Source: an uncultured Flavobacteriales bacterium (lineage in GTDB: Bacteria; Bacteroidota; Bacteroidia; Flavobacteriales_D; Sanyastnellaceae). From it: a stretch of DNA of 64,000 bases. The position numbers and the translations under genes were made by a program. Below, piece after piece: positions 38,100 to 46,500 of this stretch. The stretch is from NCBI GenBank assembly GCA_943787435.1, contig CALSMK010000029.1, forward strand, positions 31,438 to 95,437, in the 5' to 3' direction. The notes under the pieces were generated by a model that made no database searches, was not told the origin of the DNA, and was given only the letters and a program-made list of their open reading frames with translations. Position 1 is the stretch's first letter. Each line of letters starts with the position of its first letter.

Positions 38100-38656
38100 A
38101 TGAAGCAAGTATCCATTTTGGCCGTGTTGGCCCTCTCAGTTGTGTTGGTGTCCTGCGGAGGACCCACGGAAAGTGTGGCGATGAAGGAGGCCAAAGATGT
38201 CCATGAGCAATTGGTGCGCATCAGCGGCGAATTGCACGATGTGTTGATGGAATCTATGGCGCCGCTCGAGGGCCAGATGGACTCTGCCATGATGGCGGGT
38301 GACACCTTGTTGGCGGCCGAGCTGGCGAAGCTTGAGGGGAAGTTGGATCGGATTGATGTGCGGTTCCATGACTGGTCCGAGACGGTGGTGGAGATTCCGG
38401 GCCAAGCATGCACGCACGACCACGACCATTCAGGCCATGACCACGATGGCCACGACCATCGGGCCACGACCACGCTGACCACGACCATTCCGACCACGAT
38501 CACGCGGACCACGACCATTCCGGCCATGATCACGACCATCACCATGGAGCTCAGTTGCCTGAAGGCCTTTCTGACGCCGAAATCTTGGAGATCCAGCAGG
38601 CTTTGAAGACAGCCCTCGACAGCTTGAAGGCAGACTTTGACCGAATCGTGAAATGA
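38100..38656 (+). CDS. His/Asp-rich metal-binding-type lipoprotein, one frameshift
   Basis: The product has a lipoprotein signal with VSCGG (Cys19), a helical region that alternates acidic and hydrophobic residues (MKEAKDVHEQLVRISGELHD), and then a run of HDH units separated by Ser, Gly, Ala or Asp. The raw frame is lost at about 38461, in the repeat itself; adding one base restores further HDH units (GHDHADHDHSDHDHADHDHS) and a helical end, LPEGLSDAEILEIQQALKTA, with a stop at 38656 that overlaps the hemB ATG (ATGA). Total about 185 residues. The repeat could bind Zn, Ni or Cu in the periplasm. No family was recognised. Confidence 0.7.
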
Positions 38657-39663
38657 TGGAAACGAGTGGATTGCCATTCCAGCCCTCCCGTCCGAGGCGC
38701 AACCGACGCAATGCGGCGATTCGCGGATTGGCCAGAGAGTCAAGGCTGCATCCCGAGCAGCTGATCTACCCTTTGTTTTGCGTAGATGGCTCTGGGATTG
38801 AAGACCCCATTGGAACCCTGCCCGGCATGTCGCGCCTGAGCGAAGACAAGTTGCTCGCAGAAATCGAGCGGTCTTGGAGCCTGGGCATCCGCAATTTTTG
38901 CTTGTTTCCCATGGTGGAAGACCGCCTCAAGGACAAGACGGCGAGTTACAGTTGGGCGGAAGACAATTTCTATTTGCGCATCGCGCGTAGCGTCAAGGCC
39001 CGGTTCCCCGAGTGCAGCTTGATGAGTGACGTGGCGATGGACCCATACAGCTCAGATGGCCACGATGGTGTGGTGACGGCAGATGGAAAAATCGACAACG
39101 AGGCCACGCTTCCGATTCTCGCCCGCATGTCTGTGGCACAGGCACAGGCGGGGTTTGATTGGATTGGTCCGAGCGACATGATGGACGGTCGAATTGGCGT
39201 GATCCGCGAGGCGTTGGATGAAGCAGGTTACCACGAAACAGGCATCTTGGCGTACACAGCCAAATACGCCAGTGCATTCTATGGGCCGTTCCGCGACGCG
39301 CTGGACAGCGCCCCCAAATCGGGCGACAAGAAGACCTATCAGATGGATCCAGCCAATGTGGCCGAAGCCCTGCGTGAGTTGGAGCTCGACGAAATGGAAG
39401 GTGCAGACATCGTCATGGTGAAGCCCGCTTTGGCTTACCTCGATGTGATTCGCGCAGTCAAGGAGCATACGTCCCTGCCCGTGGCCGCTTACAACGTGAG
39501 CGGCGAGTATGCGCTGGTCAAGGCCGGCGCAGCTGCCGGATTCCTCGACGCCGAGGCGGGCATGCTCGAGGTCCTCGGGGCCATCCGCCGCGCCGGGGCC
39601 GACATCATCCTCACCTACTTCGCGCCAGAGTACGCGGAGTGGTACAAGCAGCAGCATGGCTGA
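38653..39663 (+). CDS. hemB: Porphobilinogen synthase
   Basis: The 336-residue enzyme condenses two 5-aminolevulinate molecules to porphobilinogen. Conserved parts include the QLIYPLFCVDGSG segment, GIRNFCLFPMVEDRLKDKTA, LMSDVAMDPYSSDGHDGV (the metal-binding region has Asp/Ser in place of the Cys triad, as in Mg-type enzymes), and the Schiff-base lysines in AYTAKYASAFYGPFRDAL and VMVKPALAYLDVI. Length is as expected. It overlaps the His-rich lipoprotein upstream (ATGA) and the Fur-family gene downstream by 8 bases, a tightly packed operon. Confidence 0.95.
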   Translation: MMETSGLPFQPSRPRRNRRNAAIRGLARESRLHPEQLIYPLFCVDGSGIEDPIGTLPGMSRLSEDKLLAEIERSWSLGIRNFCLFPMVEDRLKDKTASYSWAEDNFYLRIARSVKARFPECSLMSDVAMDPYSSDGHDGVVTADGKIDNEATLPILARMSVAQAQAGFDWIGPSDMMDGRIGVIREALDEAGYHETGILAYTAKYASAFYGPFRDALDSAPKSGDKKTYQMDPANVAEALRELELDEMEGADIVMVKPALAYLDVIRAVKEHTSLPVAAYNVSGEYALVKAGAAAGFLDAEAGMLEVLGAIRRAGADIILTYFAPEYAEWYKQQHG

Positions 39664-40096
39664 GTCGGCAACCCCAGCTTTGCTCGATGAGGTGCGCGAG
39701 CGATTGGAAGCCTTCCTTGCAGCTGGCGGTCACCGAAAGACGCCGGAGCGCTTTACGGTGCTGGAAGAGATTTACAAGAGTGGTGGGCATTTCGATGTAG
39801 ACGCCCTGCTCGATCGGTTGAAAGCCCAAGGGGCCAAAGTGAGCCGAGCAACGCTGTACAACACCATCGAGCTGTTTCTGGAAGCCGGTTTGGTGCGCAA
39901 GCACCGCTTCGGGGAGCAAAGCCAATACGAACCCGGGTACCCCGCCCGCCAACACGACCACATCATCCTCGACAACGGTGAAGTGCTCGAATTCTGCGAT
40001 CCCCGCATTCAGCAGATCAAGGCCACCTTGGAGGACCACTTTGGAATCGAAATCCTCCACCACGCCCTCCACATCTACGCCCGCAAAAAGAATTGA
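39656..40096 (+). CDS. Fur-family metal-responsive regulator
   Basis: With ATG at 39656 the protein has 146 residues. The winged helix includes TPERFTVLEEIYKSGGHFDV and the recognition helix VSRATLYNTIELFLEAGLVR. The dimerisation half keeps the metal-binding HDHIILDNGEVLEFCDPRIQ and the C-terminal FGIEILHHALHIYA. The Cys-x-x-Cys pairs of zinc-structured Fur proteins are missing apart from one Cys, so a Fur, Zur or PerR identity cannot be fixed. Its overlap with hemB and a His-rich lipoprotein gene suggests iron or zinc control of haem synthesis, possibly autoregulated. No Fur box was identified. Confidence 0.9.
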   Translation: MAESATPALLDEVRERLEAFLAAGGHRKTPERFTVLEEIYKSGGHFDVDALLDRLKAQGAKVSRATLYNTIELFLEAGLVRKHRFGEQSQYEPGYPARQHDHIILDNGEVLEFCDPRIQQIKATLEDHFGIEILHHALHIYARKKN

Positions 40097-40098
40097 CC

Positions 40099-41394
40099 AT
40101 GAGGATTTTGTTGTTGTTGCTTGCGTTCACTGTATCGGTTGCTGTGGCTCAGCAAAAGGTCCCGACCAACGTGCAAATCCACGTTCAGGGGCAAGAGCCG
40201 CTGGGCTATGCGCCTTGTGAGCCTTCCATTGCGATCAACCCGACGAACCCTGACCACATTGTTGCGGGTGCTGTCCTCGATTACGTCTACGTGAGCGAGG
40301 ATGCTGGGGCGACTTGGTCCCGGGACCGCATGAAGGCCAAAGCGGGTGTTTTTGGTGACCCTTGCTTGGTGGCGGGTCCTCAAGGAGACTTTTACTACGC
40401 CCATTTGAGCAACCCGGACGGAGAGGGCTGGGAAACAGAAGCGTTGCTTGACCGCATTGTCGTGCAACACAGCAAGCCCAAAAAGAAGGGCAAAAAGTGG
40501 AACAAGGGGGCAGGGGTTGGCCAGAATGGGGCCAAGGACCAAGACAAGGAATGGCTGGCCGTGAGTCCCAGTGGAGACAAGCTCGCCATGTGCTGGACCG
40601 AATTCGACCATTACGGCAGCGAGGCAGCGGGTGACAGCACGCGCATATTGTGCAGCACTTCAGACCGAAAGGCCAAGACCTGGACCGATCCCGTCAAAGT
40701 GAGCGCCATGGAAGGCAATTGCTTGGATGGCGACAGCACGGTGGAAGGAGCCGTCCCTGTGTGGATGGACGAGATGACCCTCGGGGTAGCTTGGGCCCAT
40801 GGAGAGCACCTCCGTTGGAACGTGAGTGCGGATGCTGGCGCCACGTTCCGTCCCTATGAGCAATACATCGCCGACATCATTGGCGGTTGGGACCACACCA
40901 TTCCGGGGATAGGCCGTGCCAATGGAATGCCGGTGACGGCAGTGGCCCGAAAGGGTGTTCATGCTGGCCGGGTCTATGTGAATTGGACGGACCAGCGCAA
41001 TGGACCGAGCGACACCGATGTGTGGGTCATTTGGTCGGATGACCAAGGCAAGACGTGGTCCGAACCCGTGCGGGTCAACAACGACCCTCCTGGCAAGCAC
41101 CAATTCTTCACATGGATGGCGGTGGACCCTGTGACGGGCCATGTTCATGTGGTGTTCTACGACCGCCGCATGAGTGAGCGCACGGCCACCCACGTGTACG
41201 TGGCGACTTCCACCAATGGAGGAGCCCATTTTGCCAATCGCCGTGTGAGCGAGTCGCCATTCGTGCCTTCTGAAGGGGGCTTTTTCGGCGACTACAACAA
41301 CATCAGCGCCTTCGACGGTCACATTCGTCCGATTTGGACGCGCAATGAACAAGGCGTTCAGGGCATCTGGACGGCGTTGATGGAAGAGCGCTAA
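40099..41394 (+). CDS. Secreted sialidase-like/BNR-repeat protein
   Basis: I take the ATG at 40099 (431 residues), which begins a signal peptide, MRILLLLLAFTVSVAVAQ. The mature protein shows repeated Asp boxes: SEDAGATW, SADAGATF, SDDQGKTW and STNGGAHF, spaced as blades of a six-bladed propeller. An early block, CEPSIAINPTNPDHIVAGAV, is shared with many BNR proteins of unknown function. The catalytic arginine triad of true exo-sialidases cannot be confirmed from sequence by eye, so enzymatic identity is open. It follows the Fur gene with 2 bases between and precedes ddl. Confidence 0.78.
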   Translation: MRILLLLLAFTVSVAVAQQKVPTNVQIHVQGQEPLGYAPCEPSIAINPTNPDHIVAGAVLDYVYVSEDAGATWSRDRMKAKAGVFGDPCLVAGPQGDFYYAHLSNPDGEGWETEALLDRIVVQHSKPKKKGKKWNKGAGVGQNGAKDQDKEWLAVSPSGDKLAMCWTEFDHYGSEAAGDSTRILCSTSDRKAKTWTDPVKVSAMEGNCLDGDSTVEGAVPVWMDEMTLGVAWAHGEHLRWNVSADAGATFRPYEQYIADIIGGWDHTIPGIGRANGMPVTAVARKGVHAGRVYVNWTDQRNGPSDTDVWVIWSDDQGKTWSEPVRVNNDPPGKHQFFTWMAVDPVTGHVHVVFYDRRMSERTATHVYVATSTNGGAHFANRRVSESPFVPSEGGFFGDYNNISAFDGHIRPIWTRNEQGVQGIWTALMEER

Positions 41395-41416
41395 ATCGCG
41401 CAGTTACCTTGGTCAC

Positions 41417-42436
41417 ATGAGTTCCGACGTGAAGCGAGTGGCGGTCACCTGTGGCGGCTTTTCAGGCGAAGCCGACATCAGTCGAAAAAGCGCGGCCATG
41501 GTGGTGAAGCACATGGACCGGTCCCGCTTTGTTCCAACCTTGGTCCACATTCAATCTGATGGGTGGCATGCTGAACCCTCCTCAGGCGAGAAATTCGCCA
41601 TCGACAAGGGCGACTTCACCTATTTGGATGCGCAGGGAGGTCGACACGGCTTCGATGTGGTCTTTGAGATGGTGCACGGAACCCCGGGAGAGGACGGCCG
41701 CCTGAGTGCCTACTTCGAGCTCATGGGATTGCCCTACACGGCATCACAGCCCCGCACCTTGGCCATTGGCCACCACAAGGCTTGGACCACCGCATTGTTG
41801 GCCCGATTGGGTCACCCGGTGGCCAATGCGGGCATCTTTCACAGGGACGTACTAGAGGGGTTGTCAGAAACGGCTTCTCAACTGGCCCAAGATTATGGCT
41901 TGCCTTGCTTTGTCAAAGCCTGCGAAAGCGGTTCTAGCATAGGCGTGACGAGGGTGGACGATCCCGCTCAGTTTAGGAATGCGTTTGAAACGGCCTTTGA
42001 AGCCAGCGACTCGGTGATGGTAGAGTCCTTCTTGGACGGTCGGGAGTTCACCTGTGGCGTCATTCCTTCAACGCCTGGAGGAGCTCCACGTTATTTGCCC
42101 GTTACGGAGATCATTCCTGACAATGCCTTCTTCGATTACGAGGCCAAATATGCTGGAAAGAGCAGCGAGGTCACGCCGGCTGACATCGATGACGCATTGA
42201 CCTTGGACATGCAACAACGGGCTTTGCGGGTGTATCAAGACCTCGATTGCAGCGGCATGGCCCGGGTGGATTTCATCCTTCACGATGGCACCCCTCATGT
42301 GGTCGAGGTGAACACGGTTCCCGGCTTTTCAGAGATGAGCATCATCCCCCAACAAGCCCAGGTGGTCGGTATATCCGCCACCGAGTTGATCAGCCTTCTG
42401 ATTGGCGATGCGCTGCATCGCACAAACTTCCAATAA
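41417..42436 (+). CDS. ddl: D-alanine-D-alanine ligase
   Basis: The 339-residue ATP-grasp enzyme makes the D-Ala-D-Ala dipeptide for peptidoglycan. It opens with VAVTCGGFSGEADISRKSA (the usual first segment of Ddl, with the Glu of the HEVS-like site), followed by FEMVHGTPGEDGRLSAYFEL, LPCFVKACESGSSIGVTRVD (ATP-binding lysine and serine loop) and CSGMARVDFILHDGTPHVVE with VNTVPGFSEMSIIP (metal-binding Glu and Asn). All key parts are intact. It converges with the HIT gene, with 11 bases between the two stops. Confidence 0.95.
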   Translation: MSSDVKRVAVTCGGFSGEADISRKSAAMVVKHMDRSRFVPTLVHIQSDGWHAEPSSGEKFAIDKGDFTYLDAQGGRHGFDVVFEMVHGTPGEDGRLSAYFELMGLPYTASQPRTLAIGHHKAWTTALLARLGHPVANAGIFHRDVLEGLSETASQLAQDYGLPCFVKACESGSSIGVTRVDDPAQFRNAFETAFEASDSVMVESFLDGREFTCGVIPSTPGGAPRYLPVTEIIPDNAFFDYEAKYAGKSSEVTPADIDDALTLDMQQRALRVYQDLDCSGMARVDFILHDGTPHVVEVNTVPGFSEMSIIPQQAQVVGISATELISLLIGDALHRTNFQ

Positions 42437-42447
42437 AGGGTAAGGCT

Positions 42448-42837
42448 TTAGGCCTTGCGGATGAGGGCGGCAGTGGCAGCGAGCTCCTCCTGGGTCACCT
42501 GGAGTTTGGGGCGCTCGAAGTTGATGTCGGCGACCCCGTTGAGGGGGATGAGGTGAACGTGGGCATGTGGGACCTCGAGGCCGATGACGGCCACCCCAAC
42601 GCGCTCACAGGGGATGGCCCGCTCCAGTTGCAGCGCCACATCGCGGGCAAATAAATTGATGCCGGACAACAAATCGTCGGGCAGGTCAAAGAAGCGGTCC
42701 ACCTCCAACTTGGGGATGACCAAGGTGTGGCCCTCTGCCAAAGGCATGATGTCGAGGAACGCAAGGAATCGGTCGTTCTCGGCGATTTTGTGGCAAGGAA
42801 TCTCGCCAGCGACAATGCGGGAAAAGAGGCTGGGCAT
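42448..42837 (-). CDS. HIT-family nucleotide-binding protein
   Basis: The 129-residue histidine-triad protein starts MPSLFSRIVAGEIPCHKIAE, has FLAFLDIMPLAEGHTLVIPK, and ends with the triad HAHVHLIP near residue 98. HIT proteins of this Hint type hydrolyse adenosine phosphoramidates or other nucleotidyl bonds. It is downstream of greA by 8 bases, a linkage seen in Bacteroidota. The substrate is not known. Confidence 0.92.
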   Translation of the reverse strand: MPSLFSRIVAGEIPCHKIAENDRFLAFLDIMPLAEGHTLVIPKLEVDRFFDLPDDLLSGINLFARDVALQLERAIPCERVGVAVIGLEVPHAHVHLIPLNGVADINFERPKLQVTQEELAATAALIRKA

Positions 42838-42845
42838 GTTGGCGC

Positions 42846-43322
42846 TCAGCCGCGCTCGATTTTGACGACCTCGAACTGGATGATGCCCCGTGGGGTTTCG
42901 ATGTCGGCGATGTCTCCAAGGGCTTTGCCGAGCAGGCCTCTGCCAATGGGGGATTCCACCGAGATTTTCTTCTGTGCCAAATTGGCTTCGTTTTCGGCCA
43001 CGAGGGTGTAGACCATTTCCTTGCCGTTGCCCATGTGTTTGATGGTCACCTTGCTCAGGATAAAGGCTTTGGAGGTGTCGATTTGAGTCTCGTCAATGAT
43101 GCGCGCATTGGCAAAAATGGCCTCCGTCTTGGAGATTTTGGCTTCGAGCATGCCTTGCGCCTCTTTGGCTGCATCGTACTCTGCATTTTCGCTCAAGTCT
43201 CCCTTGTCGCGGGCCTCGGCGATTTGTTGTGAAATGGCGGGTCGCTCCACAGTTTTCATGTGGTTCAACTCGTCTTTCAGATTTTGGTACCCCTCAGGGG
43301 TGTAGTATGAAACGTCCGCCAT
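42846..43322 (-). CDS. greA: Transcription elongation factor GreA
   Basis: A 158-residue GreA with the N-terminal coiled-coil finger (YYTPEGYQNLKDELNHMKTV then RPAISQQIAEARDKGDLSEN and AEYDAAKEAQ, whose D-L-S-E-N-A-E tip carries the acidic residues inserted in the RNA polymerase secondary channel) and the C-terminal FKBP-like domain ending KISVESPIGRGLLGKALGDI. It stimulates cleavage of backtracked transcripts. It probably has its own promoter in the about 180 bases upstream, but no clear -7 box was found there. Confidence 0.95.
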   Translation of the reverse strand: MADVSYYTPEGYQNLKDELNHMKTVERPAISQQIAEARDKGDLSENAEYDAAKEAQGMLEAKISKTEAIFANARIIDETQIDTSKAFILSKVTIKHMGNGKEMVYTLVAENEANLAQKKISVESPIGRGLLGKALGDIADIETPRGIIQFEVVKIERG

Positions 43323-43504
43323 GACTGGTGGATTGAATGGTTGTTTGTTTGAATGGTCCTGCGTCAGGATCGGTGCGTCTGCAGACGCTTGGCCGATGGA
43401 GCAGGGACCAAAAAAAGAGAGGCCCGGAGGACTCTCGTGGGTATAATATACGAAAATCGTGGAATTGCCCCCTGAAACCGAAATTTCAGAGGGCCTTTCC
43501 TGCG

Positions 43505-46500
43505 TTAAAAGTTTTCGAGGTCAACGGGGCGCATGACGGCGAACCACTTGACGATTTTCTCGCCCACACCAGGGGCATTGACGTGAACGATGTGGACGCC
43601 ACCAGCGATGGGGACGTTCCGGTCATTTTTGAGGTCCCACTCGATGTATGTGAGGGGATCTGCTTTGTTGAAGGTTCTGACGAGTGTACCAGCGACGCTG
43701 TATATGCGGACGGTACAGACTTCAGGGAGTCCTGTGATTTTGACCCTGTTGTCGAGTTTGGAGGTCTCGTACTGGGAGTAGGCGTAGTACGGGTTGGGCA
43801 CCACGCGCACGTCATCCAAGGCATTGGTGAGTGCTGGAACGTCCCCGGTGACCGTGGCCACATCTGCAGTGGAGAACCGGTAGAGGGGGTTGTTGTTGTT
43901 TGGCGTTCCTGCGGTCTCATCCACGTCAGAGCGGTCTGAGGCATACCTGCGGTATTCCTTGGCCACGCGGAGGCGGATTCGGGTTTCCGTGGGGATGAGT
44001 CCGTCCTGAATGGAGAGCATGGCATCCTCGGAGGTGATGGTGGAGGAACCGACCCATGTGCATCCCCTCATGGCCTTCCGGTCATCGTTGGATCCGGCAT
44101 CGGGTCCGAACTTGCCATAGAGGTACTGACCGGAGTCGTAAGCGGGGACACGTGTGGAGTTGTCGTCTGCATACTCTTGGTTGCGGAAGACATAGATCCA
44201 GTGCTGCCCAGCGGCGTAGACATTTCCGAGCCCGCCCTGCACACGTGAGGAGGGGTTGAAGATCATGTCGTCACCGTTGTCTGCGGAAGCCCAAGAGTCT
44301 TCCCCGAAGGCCATGTTGAGGCGTTCACCGGTGCCGACGTCGATGGCGTATCCAGGGAACCAGCTCATTCCGAAGGGCTGCTGCCCGTTGAGGGTGGCAA
44401 AGAAGGGATCACCGCCTTGAGCGACGGTCTTTCCGTTCTTGTCCACGGAGGCGTGGCGTCGGAGTCCCATCTTCTCTGGCGACCCGAGTGGGGTGTCCAT
44501 GTCTTGAGCGAGGTCCTCGTTGGGCTGCATCTCAAAGACAGGGCAACGCGTCCAGAGGGACTTGTCGGAGGTCATGACCACGTCGACGTTGTTGGTGCCT
44601 GGGATGGCATCGGTGATGGGACCGAGGTTCCACTTGAGGGCATCCGTTGTGGGGGCCACAGTGGGGTATGGCGCAGTGGAGCCATCGGCAAAGGTGACGT
44701 CCTTGGTCCAAGACACGAGGGGGTACGGGGCCCATGTTCCGAAGAGCACGCCTTCGTACTGCTCGTTTTCGTCGAGGGGGTCCCCGGTTTTGGAGTCGTC
44801 AAAGACGGCCTCTTCTTCGGGGGTTCCATCGGGTGTCTCTTGGGCGCCGGAGCGGATCCAGTTGAGTTCGTTTCCAAGGCCTTCACGGTCTGGAATGCCA
44901 AAGAACCAAGCGAGTTCTGGGTCGGCGTACTCGATGGTGGAGGTGAGGGGCTCGGTGAACTTGCCGTCGTTTCCATAGGTGTACTGCTCCCAAGTGATGG
45001 CCAGACCCCAGTCGAGCAAGAGCTGCTCGTTCCGGATGGAGATGGCCTCGTTGGAGGTGCGCACAGCGTTGATGTCGTTGTCGGGATCGTCGTCGTTGAG
45101 CCAGGTCAAGTTGGTGAGGGTCCAGAAGCACTCATCGGCATCGTCCTCGGGATCGAGGTCCTCTTCTCCGAGGGCCAAGGCGAGTTCGAACTCGGCGTTG
45201 GGAACGGAGAGGGGGTCAATGACGCGGATGGCGATGGGTCCAGCCCCGCGCTCATACTGAAGCTCGGCGATGAAGTTGTCGGCCAAGATGGTCTTCTCAC
45301 TCTCGCGGGTGATGTCGATGATTTGGGTGCCGTTTCCTTTTCCGGAGATCCGGGTCAGGGTCACACCGTCGCCATAGGAGGCAGACTCCACCGTACCCCC
45401 AGCTTCCGTCACAGGAGGGTGGGGCTGGGCTTGATAGGTCCGAATCGATCCTGTGGCGGCCTTTCTCGAGGCCAAGTAGGGAACGTCTTGTCCAGAGCCC
45501 GAGGTGAGGTTGTACGGTTCGTACTCATTGTGGCCATAGGCAAGGGCCATGAAGTAGTACGTTTTGTAATTGATCAAGCGGTTGTCGCCTTGGGCAAAGG
45601 CGTCGTTGAGGACTTGGAAGCTGTGTCGGATGCCGGCATTCTCCCCACTCACCATCAGTTCTGGAACGCTTTGCTCCATGAGGGCATCAAAGCGGTAGTT
45701 GACGATCTGATCGATGTCGTTTTGGATGTCGCATTGGTCGATCAGACGCGCCCTGTCTGGATTGTCAAGCTCGTCAGGTCCCACGGTGTTGTCGACCAGT
45801 TGATACAGCAAGTAGCCTTCGAAGGTGTAGCTGCGGGCCAAGGTGTCGAGCAGCTCACCTGTGGTTTGCAACCCGGGGGTGCCAGGGTCAAAGGCGGTGT
45901 ACCCCTCTTCAAAGTTGTTGGAGATGGGGTTCTCATTGGTCAGCATCAGGATGACCTCTTTGTCCAACTCTTGGATGGTCATGTCTGGAGCGTCAGGACC
46001 TGAGACGATTTCAAAGCAGTTGTCAAACAGGGCTTGGGCCTTGTCGTCGGCAATGCGCAGAAGTTCAACAGAAGCAAAGGGGTCACCGGCTTCGGCGCGG
46101 GCGAAGACCATGCCCACCGTGATGTTGTTGTAGTCACCAGGCTCCAGCGTGAAGGGGCCGGCGGATTGCAAAAACAACCGGTCACCAGGAGGGTTTCCGG
46201 CGGTTTGCTCGGTCCAAGGCTCGGTCTCTTGGCCCACGGTTCCCCACTGATAAGGGTCGGTATCGCCGGGGTACATGTAATCGGCGGCGATGTCCAAGTT
46301 GGCGCCTGAACTGGTGGTGATGCCGTTTCCACCGTAGGCCATGCGCTGGCCGTTTTTCCAGAACCCGCGCATGTAGTTGTAGTAGTGCACGCTTTGGCTC
46401 GGCTGGCCATCGATGCCACTGGACCAGTTGTAGTACAGGAATTTGCGCATGCCAAAGCGCTCATTGTCGGCGATGCCGTCTCCGTATCCGATGCCGATCC

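Noticed and set aside
38395..38550. Short tandem repeats as a CRISPR or regulatory repeat
   Set aside because: They are simply codons for repeated His-Asp-His units in the lipoprotein, with no spacers.
42437..42460. Terminator between ddl and the HIT gene
   Set aside because: A short AAGGC/GCCTT stem exists but has no T run and lies inside the HIT gene's end.
43435..43500. Palindromic TATAATATA region upstream of greA as an operator or attachment site
   Set aside because: The dyad is short and imperfect and no recombinase or regulator is nearby; the adjacent imperfect hairpin near 43470-43500 may be a weak terminator for giant gene 1 but lacks a clear T tract.
44417..46003. A 528-codon plus-strand frame opposite giant gene 1
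   Set aside because: It is Gly/Val-rich, antisense to the conserved repeat and has no start context or motif; the same shadow recurs in the second repeat copy.
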